Assembly: GCF_011386835.1 (NCBI RefSeq)
Contig: NC_088800.1
Span: 85,810,981-85,874,980, forward strand
Length of the DNA stretch: 64,000 nucleotides
Source of the DNA: Chrysemys picta bellii
Lineage: Eukaryota; Chordata; Testudines; Emydidae
Direction: 5' to 3'
Below the pieces are notes generated by a model. The model had not been told where the DNA came from. It worked only from the letters and a program-made list of their open reading frames with translations, and did no database searches. The number at the start of each line of letters is the position of its first letter. Within the stretch, counting starts at the first letter, position 1. The translations under genes and the position numbers were made by a program. Positions 17,850 through 31,107 of this stretch are shown in pieces.

Positions 17850-19968
17850 TTAAATGATAAGGAGGAAATATAAGGTCTGGGTCTGATGGGATCCTAAAGG
17901 CAGGAGTGAGTTTTTCTCTGTACCTGCACTTACTCAGTGGTTGAGGCATTTTGCTCCCAGCAAATCTATTTACATAATGGCTCCTTAATGCCCAGGGGAA
18001 CTCGCTTGTATTTTATTCCTCACATTTGCTTCAGAAATGTTACTTTCCGTTCTTCTCACTTTCCCCAGAGCCACGGTCAGTCATGCATATGCTTTAAGCG
18101 CTTACGCAGGCCGAAAAGACGGGTTTGACATTTCACTCTGACGTGCTGATGGTTCTCCTAGAGATGGATCTTGGGCGGATATTGACGCAGATCCTGATGC
18201 GGAGGTGAACATGATGTGGAAGGAACATGTAACCCTTGAATCAGCTCAGTGGGCCAAGCTGGTGATGACCAACGTGTCTGTTCCTCAAGTCTCTGTTTAC
18301 AGGCAGAAGCGGCGGTAATTTGGGCACATCCATTCACAGTGTCACTTCTTTGTGCTCTGACTGGAGCAGACTACACAGGGCGCTGGCCCTCGACCCGGGT
18401 TGTCCCTGGAGCCCAGACACTAGCCGTCCTATGGAATGTCTGTGAGCTGGCAGAGCATTCTCTCTGTGGAGGTGTCACAGCGCACCCATTACTGTACGAC
18501 TGGAGGGCCAGAGGAATGCGCCGTCAGTGCATACGCTAAGCATCCTGCTTTGCTCAACCCCTGTCCAGCCATGATGGGGTTTGCACAGTCCCATTGCAGC
18601 TTGACAGCTGAACCCTGCTGGAATGGGACATCCCACTGTTCCTCACAGTGGCAAGGGGGAAGCCCCTGGTTTCAATGCAGAAGGTCTCAGGATGTGTGAG
18701 GGCCACCAGCTGTGGCACAGGAATTCAGCAGCTGGTGCAAGGGGTTTGGGAAGAGTTTTTACCAACCCCCCCCTCTGTCCTGGCCAAGTTTTAGAGATCC
18801 ATTCTCAGGTCAGCCAGGCAGGGCAGGGCTCCTCGGGCGTGGGAACGGGCCCAAGGAGGGAGCTGTGAAGGGCTCCAGGCTGAGCAGCATTCGCTCTGAG
18901 CTGCAGGGTACGTGTCCGAGGAACAACGACGAGGGTTTTGACGTTGCGGTTAAGCTGAGCTTTGCATGTGGCACAACGTGGCTGGTGTTTGGACAGGGTG
19001 ATGGTGAGGCTCTTTGCTGGCAGAAGGCTGGCGGGGGGGACACAAAAAGGGACGTAATCCCTTGGTAAAATGGCTGTGCTGACCATGGGCCTTCCACCTC
19101 AGGCGTCTTTTTCTCAGACACGGAGCGGAGCTTGCCAAGCCAATTTGCAGCAGCCACCTCAGCGAAGTGCAGGGCCCTCAGACCACCGTCCAATGTAGCC
19201 AGAGGGCAGTCATCAGTGATGTGCGACGCTGTCCGTCTTTGGCCACAGCCGTGTGTGGGATCCTCTCGTGGCTGCATGTGGACCCTGGCCCATTTGAAAT
19301 CGGTTCAGAAGGGCCAAGGAGCAGCGTGGCAGAGCAAAGCTAGGTACAGGCCCGGTCGGGTCAGTTAGAAGAGACGGTTTCTGACATCAGTTGCAGACCA
19401 ATCTTCATGCCACATCGGCATGGCAGAGGCACCTGGGCAGGGCATTGTAAATTCAATTCAAGTTCTCTGGGAGGTTCTTAGATACCTTGGGGATGGGAGC
19501 CATAGAAAAACTTGGAGAACTGGTAAGCTGGGGAAGTGAATGCCTTTGAATTTCTGAGAAGGTTTCACAGATGAAGGAAGGAGAGCGGCCAACCCCCTTG
19601 GGAGCTGGTGATGAGAGTGTGTTGTTCAGGTAACCATGCTGCTGATATCGCAGGGGTAAAGCTTGCCAGACAATGTAATTAGCACAGTCCATCCCTTCGG
19701 TAATTAGGAGCCCACAGCTTGTCAGTGACATTTCAGTCCTTGGAGGACTGGTAGGCAAAGCTCACAGATGGCCGCCTGTTTTGATGAAAAAGAACTGCAA
19801 TTGAGAAACAAAGGCTCCCCAGCAGATCTCAGACTGCCCCAGTGCCGAGCAGCACCTGGGGCTCTGGGCACAGGCAGTTGCAGAAGGCTCATGATTGTAA
19901 GGTACTAGCCACACTCTCTCAGGAATAGTTTTATAAGCTTCCCCCCCATCAGCTACCATACTTACCGT

Positions 19969-20066
19969 AAAAGCAGCAAAGAGTCCTGTGGCACCTTATA
20001 GACTAACAGACGTATAGGAGCATGCGCTTTCGTGGGTAAATGCCCACTTCTTCGGATCCATGCAAC
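19969..20066 (-). mobile_element. Penelope-like element, 3'-end fragment
   Basis: About 98 bp with cctgtggcaccttatagact and gctttcgtgggtaaatgccc, the diverged counterpart of the 3' tails at 17.6 and 40.6 kb, inverted relative to the 40-kb copy. No coding part. Confidence 0.75.
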
Positions 20067-22034
20067 ACCCGAGTAGGGCAGATCTAGCCCATGTAAGCCT
20101 CATCTATTACACACTGGCCAGGAGCAGTGTGAAGAACCCAGGTGACCATGTGCCCCAGGGCATTTGGGGTGACCCACAATGTCACGGCAGGGATCACGGC
20201 AGGAAAGGAAAAATGACTCTTTATGAAGGCCTCTTTATGAAGACATCCTGTCTGCATGCAGTCGAGCAGCTGGGCTCTGTCTCATAGTCCTGACGCCTTC
20301 AACTTCCAGCCTGAACTCCTGCTTTCAGCCAGGTGAATTCAGCTCCCACTAAGGAGAACTGAAGTGCAGTGGATCAGATGCCATTCCCCCTCAGCTGAGC
20401 ACAGCATGAGAGGATGGTACTACAGAGTTATGTGCAGCTTTAACAGCTCCTGGTTCTGTTTGTTACTAGAGAGGGAGGCCCCTTGGAGGTGGAGATGAGA
20501 AGGGGACTCAGCTGGCTTCTAAAATTCCAAGGTGCCTTATGATCGGAGCAGCCGTGCGATGAGATCTGAACAGACAAGGTGGTGCCAGCCAGCAGTTCCA
20601 CTGTCTCACGCCTTCATCCCACGAAGCTGCCTCCAACTGGGGCTGCACTTCAGACACCGTTTTGATGCAAGGGGCTTGCAGAGCTGCTCGCATCACGTCG
20701 GGCAGTGTCAGCGTTGTGTGTGTCCCCGAAATTCTGCCTAGGGGAATTTAGGGCAAGACAGGAAAGTCTGGCTAATGCTGCCCTGAAAGTGTCGCTCAGT
20801 GGGACCCTGCCAGGCCTCGTAGCAGGTCTAGCCCCTCTATTGGCCACTGCAGGGACTTAACGGAGCATGCTATGGCAGGGGAAGGGGCAGGCAAACTATT
20901 CCGAGAGTAGCTGCCTTGGTTGAGGGACGGAGGGGCAGGGCACGTCTAACTGCCCCAAAGAGGTGGAGCCAGAAAACTAGGCCAGCCAAACGGGCATGTG
21001 CAGTGGGGTTGGATCTTAAACCTCTCCTCCATCTCCATCTGGATGAAAGATACTATTGGCTCCCTATGCCTGCCCCTCTCTCCCTATCCCAGAGAGGCAG
21101 GCCACCGGCTCCTGGAACAACCTCCTCCAAGCCCACAGCCTCCCTCACCCATGTCAGTAAGGATGTTGTGCTCCACCCACTTATAAACCAAACCCTCTGC
21201 AACCCTTTGTGTTGCCATCAGCTTGCATGGCAAGTTCCTTGGGACCAGAACCTCGCACGGATGTTTGCTGTGTCCTGTAGAACACCAAGTGTGTTCTCCG
21301 TGCTTAGCAAATAATAGTGCAATGAGGTGGGTGTGAGTGCCTGTGCGCACACATCACTGCCACCCATTCGATAGAAGTGGGTGTTACCCAACTGTGTGTC
21401 ACAAGACCTGTACTGGTAATGAGTAAGGGGGAGTCCCCTTTTCCTCCTGTTGTGGAAGTCTGTCATTTTACTGCTGCTGTTACTGTGAAGCTCCCTGTGG
21501 CCAGAGCTGGCAGCTCAATGATAACTGGCAAGTCCTAGGTGGCCATGTAGTTGCCATAATAATTTTCTGCATGCAAAGCTCTGTCTCAGGCCCCTGGTTT
21601 CAGAAGTGTGCAGCGCGGTGTCTTCTCTGCCATGTTTTGCACTGCAGGAGCAGCCTCACTGTCTCTGTCCTTGCCAGCCTGTGCACGTGCCAAATGGCGC
21701 ACGTCGGCGAAGAACAGCAGCGGTGTGAAATGGAAACTCGCTGCAGAAGGTGAGCAGTTGGCAGTGGACTCCACGCGGCAGGTCCTGGTTAATTGCAGCT
21801 GTCACAAAGCGTAACTTGCAGCTGCTACAGGGGACGGACTGTGAGCCACTCGGGGGTGTGGTACATTTGCTTTGCTTCCCTAGGTAAACAAATGTGTGTG
21901 GGGGTCTTGGGGACGCTGGAGGAGATGGCTGGGCATGAATCTCGGAATACAGGGCATGGTTGTGGCGGGGTGGCTCCCCCAGTTTCTCTCTACGTATTTC
22001 CAGTGCCGAGGTGGTTCAACAACACTCCATCCTT

Positions 22035-22230
22035 AGTGCACTTTACACAGACTGAATTTTGCCTGAGGTGTTATCCCCATTGTAGAGTTGGGGAAACGGA
22101 GACAATGAGAGGCTAAGTGATTTGCCCAAGGCCTGTCACTGAGCTTGTTTTCACACCTTGCTTCAGGAACCCAGGAATCCTGACTCCCAGTCCTATACCT
22201 TAACCACAAGCCCCTCTCCCTCCCCTCCCA
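22035..22230 (-). repeat. MIR-like SINE
   Basis: The minus-strand SINE core is visible on the plus strand as ggggaaacggagacaatgag followed by aggctaagtgatttgcccaa and a tail of caggaatcctgactcccag. Confidence 0.75.
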
Positions 22231-25200
22231 GCCTGATGGTACATCCTACTGCAATACTAAACCTGTCTTGGTTGGCTACTTGGAAGGCAGCTGGAAGGCA
22301 GAGGGTGGAGTTTTACCATGATGTAAATAGCTGATGTGCAGTAAGCAAACAGCGCACATGTGTGGATTAATGAGTCAATTAATTCGGCTGTCTGTCTTTT
22401 TCCTGGGCTGTAAGAACCTGCTTAGCTCATACACTGCAGCAGGTGCCTCTGGAAAACAGATTTCACAGCTGGCTGGTCCATGTAATACCATTGCTACGAG
22501 AGGAATATGTGCTGGGAGAAACGTGCCGTCCCAGCACCCCGCCCTAGTCTGCGCTACACTCCCCGGAGGAGGGACTCCAAGCGCTGGCTTTGCCCAGCTG
22601 AGGGATGTGTGGGCAGTTCGCTGGGGGCCACACCAGGTTTGCAGATTGCACCTGCCCTCTTCTGCACCATGGCAGTGAAGCCTGTGGAGGCTACAGGGAA
22701 TGGCGTGAGAGTCTCCACAGGCTGCACCTCCCTCTCCGGGTCCGGTGGCCCTAGTAAAGATAATCTAGCCTGGCAGCTCAGATGGAATTTTCACTGCCTC
22801 AAACACTGGGTGCAAATGATCTCAATGGTGAACGAATGAGGGAGCCGGACTTCTCAGTGGGGTGGGCTGTGGGCCCAGCATCCCTGTGCCGGGCTCCCTC
22901 CCTGGGCTCCCAACCTGCCGCCAGTTGAAAGCTCTAGCCTGGCTCTCCTGGCCATCGGTGGGCTAGGACTCAGCTCCCGCAGTGCTGGTGTCTGCACCTG
23001 TGTTCCTCCGGGACAATGCACCTGACGCAGCTCGGGATGGAGGCTGCGAGCGCTGGACGGCATTTTCAGTTGCAGGGGTTTGGGCTGCGGAATAGATGTC
23101 CATAGGAGAGGAAGCTAATCTGGTGTCCGCTTGGCGCTAGGACACGCTGCAAGACCCTCCGGGTCGGATAAAGCTTCCCCACCCGCACCCGAGTGACAAC
23201 CCAAAACAGCCACTCTTTAAACAGAGTCTCCGTGAGCCGGGAGGGGAGACATACGAGGGAGCCGTGACTACGGTGGTGATGGACACTCGCTCTCACCACT
23301 CGGACTCTCCTTCAGCGGGAGGGACCCGTTGTTTTGGAGGAGGCAGTCCTGCTGCCCCTGAAGCTCTAACTGACCCTGACAGCCACAAAGTCCTAGGTGG
23401 CTACAAACTAGTTACAAGAGACAGATCCGCCCCCCCCCCCTCTCCCGGCCTGGGGACTCCCTTGTAGTTTTGTATTCCCACCTCAGTGGTGTGACGCTGC
23501 TATCCTCAGGGGTTATTTCACACTATTCCAGCCATTCGACTTCAGAGGCAGCATCTTCTTTTCCCTGACTCTGGCCCTTGTCTCTCCGCCCTCCCCAGTT
23601 CCCGGTGGTTTTTATATGAAGTCCCAGCTAAACCATCCCTCTCTGCAATGCCTGGATTTCCAGAGCAGAAGCTGCAGCCACCCTTCCCCTTTCTGCTTGA
23701 ACGTGTGCGTGGTCATCAGCCCTTTCCGGCTGAACAGGCTGGGCGGTGCAAGGGCTTATGCTTCCCTTAGCGGTTACAAGGGCGCAACTCGGCATTTACT
23801 TGTTTTAGAACGAAGTGGAGAAATCCCAGGTGTGGGGAAAGGGGAAATAGTTTCATTAGAAAGGGGGCCATTGTATTTTTCTTTGGTGCCTCAAATGTAC
23901 GAGTGAAAAGTATTCTCTCTCTGCACTACAATTCAATGTATCACCGGTCAGTGCCGACCCTAATTGATTAATAGTCTCGCCTGCTGTTGTGCCTGGCAGC
24001 TTGGAAAAGGTTCCAGCAGAAAGCCAACCAGCGGGTGATTTACCACTGAGTTCTTCGGCAATCAGGAAATCCTATTACCTCCTGGCCCAGTGCAATGCTG
24101 GGCGAATGGCACTAACACCTAGGCTGGGCGGGCAGGCGGCTGATGCTGGGTCTCTGGACAAAGCCTTTGTGAGTTTTTGTGTCACACAGATGTTTCACAG
24201 TGCAGTGGGTGAGCACATGGACCTTTCACTTTAAGAGTGCCAGGGTCAAATCCTGGTTTAATTCAGCTGTGTAAATCCCCTCGGGCCACATGTGAGACCC
24301 TCTGACTTCTCCCATGGGGCCCTGGACTGGAACCTCAAGGGATGCTGAGGGCAGGACTGAGGTGCGTGGGGCTGTGCCTTGCTTTATGCATGGCCACTGC
24401 TAGTGCTTCCTCCCTTTCACAGGCGGTGAAGCCCAGCTCCTCCCTTTGATTCCCATAGGAGTTAGGAGCCTAAATCCCGTTCAGGATCTGGGTCTGAGTA
24501 ACTCTTACTCCGGCTAATCCAGGCGCCCCAGCAGTGGGGAGCTCCCAGAAGAGGTTGAGTGACATTGTCCGGCAGTGGCAATAAACTCTACAGCTCCTGC
24601 AGTCACAATCCAGCTTCTTTCTGTTCAGACACGTCCCTGCGAGTGTTGCAGGTGCAGGGTCTGAACCCGAACCCAGAGCACAGCCCTCTGGCAGCAGTGA
24701 TAGGGCACGTGTGGCCAATTGCCCCCGTACGGCCAAACCCCGGCTCCCCTTCCCTGCCCTTTCCTAGGGTCGCCTTTGACCATCACCTAGGGCTGGGTTC
24801 TGTTCGCTCTCAATTGCTTCTGCCGGCTGGTTTCAGTTCCACCGACACAGGTGCAATCAAACGCTTGAAGGAAGAGCTGTAGCACCAGCTTGTGGCTGAT
24901 CTGAACCTTGCTGGCGTTAACAAACTGCCCTCGTCTCTCAGCACTGTCTGATGGGACCCACACTCTGTTCTGTGCTGGGCAGCCCCTGCATTGAATTTAC
25001 CACCCCAGGCCTTCCCCTGCCTGAAGAGTCTCTCATCGGCTGTCACAAGCCTGACAGCAGAACGTCCCCACTTGTGGCCCGGTAGGAAAACCACCGGTGT
25101 CTTTTCGCCTCTTGATCTGCATTAGTACCTTTAAGCAGAGGTACTTTTTTATATCGGCCCTGGTAAATCAATGTGCTACTGCCGGCTTTGCTAGGCCTGA

Positions 25201-25273
25201 GAGCCTAGCAGGGAGAGCTCCGAACAGCAGACAGAGTGATTGAATAGGTGTGAGTCCCAGATGGCTAATGGTG

Positions 25274-25325
25274 AGCAGGGAGAGAGACTGTGATTCCCTG
25301 TAGAATCACAGTCTCTCTCCCTGCT
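25274..25325. repeat. Perfect 23-bp inverted repeat (hairpin)
   Basis: Left arm 25274-25296 and right arm 25303-25325 are exact reverse complements with a 6-base loop (cctgta). Pairing stops at the first base outside. Nothing in the flanks identifies a transposon. Either a recent inverted duplication or a foldback RNA could explain it. Confidence 0.9.
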
Positions 25326-25979
25326 GTAGTGCCCAGAAGAACTACCCCATAAGTGGTCCGTTCTATAAGGGGCCTAGCCTAGTAGACCCTCAGAGGGCCA
25401 GCAGGCTGCCTGCTGCCTGGGAACTTTTCCACGGGTCTGCAGTTTCTAGAGGCAAGATGTCTCCTTGCTTGCCAGGTGCTGTCAGTATCACCAGCCAGGT
25501 AGAAGCAATGCGCTTGACAAGGACACTGTCCCCTTCTCCTTGTCCCTGGAGCAATGTGACTGGGAGAGAAGGGGATGAAAACGGCACCGAGACGCAAATG
25601 CAAAAGCCAGCCTCAGACTAGTGGAGCTTGCAGCCTGGGAAACAGACACACCCGTGCACACTGCTGCGATTCTGAGCGTGCCTTGCCCTTCGCATGGTCT
25701 GTCCTAGCGGTTTCTCTAACGCCTGTCACCGTGGGAGTGAAGTGCTATGTTTAGACAGTGCCTTTTAGTGTGAAGGGACCCCAGAGTCCTTTGCAGTCTC
25801 CCATCGACGCACCAAGAAATGAGAATATTCACAAATCCCTTCTCACTGCTCACATGAGTCACCCTCTGCTTCTTAATGCTTTATGGGGTGACTTGCTCCC
25901 GGGGTTCTCCGTGCACTGCACACGCCTGTTCTCCGGCCATTACAGTGACTGTGCAGAGTGGGGGAGCGGGACAAAGCTG

Positions 25980-26095
25980 GACTCTAAAGAGGGGGAGCCA
26001 GGCTGGTGAGGTCACATGGTGAGTGGCTGGCAGAGCGGGGAACAGATCCCAGGAGTCCTGACTCTACTTTCCCCAGCAGCTCAGTCCCTGCCCAT
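25980..26095 (-). repeat. MIR-like SINE fragment
   Basis: aggtcacatggtgagtggct and aacagatcccaggagtcctg are the worn reverse-complement core and tail of a MIR-like SINE. Confidence 0.55.
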
Positions 26096-27289
26096 ACCCT
26101 GCTTCACGTGGCCTCCTGAAAAATGGCCTTTAACCAAACTGCCGCCCTCCTGAGAGCAGTGTGTGAAAAGGAGCTAACTCCCATGGGCCTCTTTGCAGTG
26201 TCAGTCCCGCTCCTGGTCCCATTTGGGAAGCTGGACACCCAAAGAGGAAGCAGCGACTCTTCCCAACTGTCCGGGCCGAGAAACGGTGCTGCTCGGAATG
26301 TGAATATCTTGAGCCTTTTGTCCTCGGAGGGACAGCAAGAGAGTGGATTTACGGGTGTAACTTCCTGGGTGGGGAAGAAGAACTGAAGCCGGCTGGTTCT
26401 CCTAGTAACCGCAGAAGGGATACTTGAGGCAGCTGGCTCTTGGGAAAGAGATCCGTGTAGGGAGGGAGCAGAGAGAAGAGGAAAATGGAGGAGCTAATTC
26501 CTGAGCTGCAGAGAAAGGTTGAGTTTTGACACGGTGCCTTAGCGGAATCGCTGGCTTATGCTCTGCGGCGCTGGTTAGATCTGCGCTGAGACGTGCTGCT
26601 GCTAGTCCCCCGGGGGCAGGGACCATCCGTGTACCTTGACTTTGGGCCATAAAGGCCCTAAGAAGCAAACCCCAGAAAGCTCCAGGAAACCAGCCGCGGG
26701 CTTGTTAGCCTGGGCAAGAAGTTGCCCAGCCCCACGGACCGGGGGTCAGAGCCCCGGAAATGGCTGCATGTGCTGAATCAACAGAGTGTCTCAGATTGAG
26801 ACTGGTGCCAGTCAAGGGCGTTTTGTTTCTTCAGCATGTGTATGTCCCTGCTGGGGCTTGTTTAACATCAAGCAGGCGTGTGGGTTTCCCCACGTAGGTT
26901 TGGCTCCCAATGCATCCCTGCTAGGCCGGCGAGACAAGTCTTGCTGCAGAGGTGGCAGCCTGCGAGTGAGGAGGGAAACTCGCTGGGTTCTCTCATGGGA
27001 GCCCTGCTTTGTTCTCGCCAAATAAAAGCTCTTCGGAAACATCTGTGGCGCCCCTGGGAAAAGCGGCCTCCTGCACAGAGCAGCCATTGCCACTGAGGGG
27101 AGCTGGGTATGGCGTGGGGAGCGCGTTCTGTGCTCCCTGCTTCGGGACAGGATTCTGGCCCTCACTGCTCCTCTTGGATCACATGCGTGGTTTGTGCGCT
27201 GGGAGCCCTGTGCTATCCCCGGGACTTCCCGTTTTGAAGCGGTCTCAAAAAGGGGAAGATGTCCCGGTGGCTCAGGCACACAGTTGGGG

Positions 27290-27460
27290 TCAGGAGCTGT
27301 GGGCCGTATTCCCAGAGTCTGCTGCAGGATATGGGGCAGGTCACTTAACCTCTCTGTGCCTTATGTTCCCCATATGAAAAACAGAAGGGAAGTGTCATTT
27401 CCAGCAATGGATTTGTAAGGCCTGATTTGTTCTGGTGATTGTCAAGGGCTTTGAAAGCCT
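27290..27460 (+). repeat. MIR-like SINE
   Basis: atggggcaggtcacttaacc, then tctctgtgccttatgttccc, the ordered core and tail of this SINE type. Confidence 0.65.
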
Positions 27461-28785
27461 CTGGTGGAATGCAGCAAACAAGGTAGATGTAATGTGATCA
27501 CAGTGTGGGGTGGCAAGCAGCATGTACCCCTGATTCTCGCTCTGGGGCATGGGACCCTTTTGGGAAAGCTGAGCATGGAATGGCCTAAGGTGCCCAGGGC
27601 TCCAGGGTTACGTCGGTCTTGGCTTTCATTTAAAAACCCAAAACAATGAAGGTCTCTAGCCTGTATGGCAGTGGAGAAAAGCTTGAAAATGTGACCCAAG
27701 TGTAACTGATGCAGTAACGTCTGCCTGAGTCTGCAGACAGCCTGAAACGATAGCTCTGAGAGATGTGTCCCATGCATCTCAGTGGGAACCTGCAGTTCCA
27801 AATGGGAGCGGGCTGGGGTGGGGGCACCAGGGGCCCTGTGCGGTGTTGGGCCTGGTTGCCTTAATCCAGCTCAGCCCCCTCATCAACACACTGGCCTAAA
27901 GTTCATTCACCTTTTTCAGAAGCATCTTCTGCGCATTAACAGGGGCAGGATTGTGGACTGGAGGGGCCACCAGGCTGGCCTAGGAATGGGTAGGTGTTTG
28001 TGCGTGGCCTTTGTGATACGATCACAGCCTCGTAATCTGCCTGGTGAGAACAGATTGTTTCTGACAGCTGCAGAAGCCGAGCAGTTATGTAACTTCTTTT
28101 TGCTAATTGTCCTCTCTGCTCCTGTGTTTATACCTGGTGCTTCAGCTACTCACTGAACAAGGGGGAGAAATACAAACCATCCTCCCGAGGCCTTGCTTTG
28201 CCTGGCAAAGCTGCTCCTAAAACGCCTGTTTCCATTACAAAAGCGAGGAAAAAAGTCCTAGAAAGACACATTCTCTCCGCTGGCGATGGGAAGGCTGGCT
28301 GCCGTGTGGAGCCCTAATACCAAACGTCTCAGTTTGCTGCTGAAAATAAATGCCATGTGCTTAAACCATTGTGCATGCTGTCCCCTCTGCACGTGGGACA
28401 TGCGTAATATCCCCGGCTAGGTGTGTAGTCCCTCTCTAGTCAGAAGGATCACAAAGAGCTTTGCAAACTACTCTGGGGCCACGTCACCCACGGCTGAAAT
28501 GCTGCTGGCTCTAGGTTGGAGGCTCGGCAGCCAAGCTGCCTCAGTTACCCTACCATGTCCTAGGAGGAAATGAGTGAGTCCCATGACAGACTGAAACAGC
28601 AGTGGCAATTCTGACCAGCTAGAATGGAATTGGCTGAATGGAAATGGAGCCAGGACTCCTGGGTCAACAGCCCTGGCCTTCCAGAATGTTCTTTGGGGCA
28701 TGACTCCCGTGAAAAGCAGCAGTGAAGCAACTCCAGACGCTCTGCTGGGACATTCCTGCAGCGGAAGAGCGCCGCCACCAGAACA

Positions 28786-29196
28786 TAGCGGCGGGGAGGT
28801 GGGGGCGGGGCAGGACGGGGCGGGGGGGAGGCTAAAGAGGTAGAGAAAGTCGTCCTGGAGACAAGAGTGAGCTTCCCCCAAAGCCAGTGCCATTATTTTT
28901 TTTGTACACAATTCTACATTTGTAAGTTCAACTTCCATGATAAAGAGATTGCACTGCAGTACTTGTATGAGGTGAATTGAAAAATACAATTTCTTTTCTT
29001 TTTGACAGTGCAAATATTTGTAATCAAAATAATAATACAAAGTGAGCCCTGTGCATCTTATATTCTGTGTTGTAATTGAAATCAATATATTTGAAAATGT
29101 AGAAAATATCCACAAAGAGTTAAAGAAATGGTTTTCTATTATTGTTTAACACTGCGATTAATCGCAATTAATTTTTTTAATCGCTTGACCACCCTG
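28786..29196 (-). mobile_element. hAT-like DNA transposon remnant, right end present
   Basis: The right end reads ttaatcgcttgaccaccctg (ending 29196), which in reverse complement is a CAGGG-type terminus followed by alternating attaatcgc motifs, known from a widespread vertebrate hAT group. The AT-rich interior (about 28900-29150) fits it. The left boundary is not defined; a G-rich run starts near 28786. A 215-codon minus-strand open frame across it is not credible as a gene. Confidence 0.5.
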
Positions 29197-29559
29197 AAAA
29201 ATATCTTTGTCGGGCTCGGCAAACCCAAGCCAGGGGCCAAGACACTCATTTTCAGGGTGGGGTTTCCAGATGGTGGTCAGTGGTGGTCTAACTCTGCTGC
29301 CATTTAAGTCAAAGGAATTTTACCCTTTACTTCAGTGGGAGCAGAATTATGCTGCATAATATCAAAACTCCCGCCTCATATGCTATATGTTTCCTACAGA
29401 AGAACTTATGTATAGCTAAGAAGTGTGTGTCTTCTATGTCTGGACTACATGTCGCTGCCACCGCTCTCCCTATATGCTGTAATGCTTGTGGTCTGACCAT
29501 CAACACGGCTGCACACTAACAGTCACTAGAGAACCAATTCATCATTTTGACTTTATTGT

Positions 29560-29800
29560 TTGATGCTCTGAGCCATCCTTGTAATGCACTTCACCAGGTG
29601 CTGTCAGACAGCCCCGTCCCCAACGAATTTACAGGCTAAATAAAGGAGACTGACAAAGCGCGGGAGAAAGGGATAATATTTCCTATCTTGCACAGGGGGA
29701 ACTGAAACCTAGTGACATTTGTGGACTTGCCCAAGATCATTGATTAAAGTCTAGGCATTATAGGCCCATGTCTAGGGCTCCAATTTCTGGAGTCATGTAA
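29560..29800 (-). repeat. Old interspersed repeat, MIR-like
   Basis: ccaacgaatttacaggctaa, then gggggaactgaaacctagtg and acttgcccaagatcattg, the order of a worn minus-strand repeat of the same sort as at 1.2-1.6 kb. Confidence 0.5.
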
Positions 29801-29904
29801 TTATTGAAGCTGGTTGTAATATGAGTCTTGGCTTTCATTAAAAAAAAAATAATAATAACCGAATCCAGATCTGAAACTAGAGCTTCAGCTAGAAAACCCT
29901 CAAG

Positions 29905-30255
29905 AGGGCAATGAGAACGATTAGGGGTCTAGAAAAACTCTCGTGGAAAGATGAGGATTGTTTCCTTAGAAAGGAGATGAATAAGATGGGCCATGATAAA
30001 AGTCTACACAAAAAGAATTGTCGAAAGACAGATTGGGAGCTTCTGTCTTCCCTGTCTCCTAACACAAGAACAAGAAAACATGCGATTAAATTTAAAATGT
30101 GGGAAACTGACAATAGAGAAAAAGAAAATACCCTTTTCACATTATGCATAATTAGACTGTGGAATTCATCGCCACAATAAATTGCTGAGGCCAAGAACTC
30201 GGCAAGATTCAAAATGCTGAAGTGCTGCCTAGGCATTGGGCTGGCGTTGTGCACA
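29905..30255 (+). mobile_element. Diverged CR1-type LINE fragment (3' part)
   Basis: The order of aatgagaacgattaggggtc, aaggagatgaataagatggg, cataattagactgtggaatt and catcgccacaataaattgct follows the 3' part of an older CR1-type LINE. Many substitutions; no intact frame. Confidence 0.6.
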
Positions 30256-31107
30256 GAAGTGAGTTTTGCCCGCTATGATCTTTACCAGCCCTGCCCTGCC
30301 ATGGCTTCAGGGTTCTGGTAACTGTCATCCCAAGGGCTTTCCCTTCCTCAGCAGAACACTTGCCTGTCTCTTCTTTAGCCCTTCCATTTTCCATATTCCC
30401 AATAAACTTGCAAACAACGAAAAGGAAGGGATGGAGCCACCAATTCTGTGTTCCAGGCGCTCCACCCAGAACGGTTCTGTATTTTTGTACAGTATCCCTC
30501 CCCAAGACTCACATTAAAATTACATCCCTGTGCGCAGGCGGTGCATAAAGATGCCAAGTGTCTGACTGCAGTGGGGAAATGATGGATGAATGCTTTGTGG
30601 AACAAGCCAAGCCCCCCCCCCCCTCCCCCCCCCCCCCCCCCCAGCAGGAAGCATCTGGGAATCCTCACTTTGCTATTCTGTTAAGGTTTCCTTTGCCAAT
30701 CTGGGGCTGGAAAAAAATCTCAGCCTTAAAAAGAAAGGGCAATTTACTTTTACATTTTGTCCTCAGTGCATCAGGGCCGAAGTCCACCAAATATGTGTGA
30801 TTGATTCAGCTAGCAATGGAGCCCGGAAAAGTCGTGCGCCTGCACTGAAATCCTGCTCTCTTTGCCACTGCCTGTCCACCGAGAAGGCCGTCGTGTGCTC
30901 TAGGTGTTCCTAAGACTGCTGGTTCTGCCTCCTAATGACCCTGGTACCCAGCCTCCGTTTCAAGTTGTAATAGCATGTGTACAGCTCTTACCCCGTCCCC
31001 AAAGGGGAGCTGAAGTGAAAATATTAGTGAGACAGGAATGGCCGTCTGCTCTCTGATAGCTTTGGAATTTCCGCCCCTGATATTTGCACAATCTCTCTGT
31101 CTGTGGT
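30256..31107. other. Intergenic sequence with a poly-C tract
   Basis: No gene or element recognised. A C-run of about 31 bases with one T lies at 30612-30642. Confidence 0.7.
30612..30642. repeat. Poly-C tract
   Basis: Thirty of 31 bases are C (T at 30624). Such runs are prone to length error. Confidence 0.95.

Larger units (their letters stand above)
17862..25273. other. Intergenic sequence with scattered repeats
   Basis: About 7.4 kb with no supported exon. Recognised pieces are a Penelope-like 3' fragment (19969-20066) and a MIR-like SINE (about 22035-22230). The open frames here are short, lack splice-linked partners and show no domain. Confidence 0.65.
25326..28785. other. Intergenic sequence, no gene recognised
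   Basis: Contains two worn MIR-like patches (about 25980-26095, minus; about 27290-27460, plus). Otherwise no feature is supported. Confidence 0.6.

Noticed and set aside
28468..29115. 215-codon minus-strand frame
   Set aside because: It runs through a hAT-like remnant and G-rich filler; no domain or splice support.
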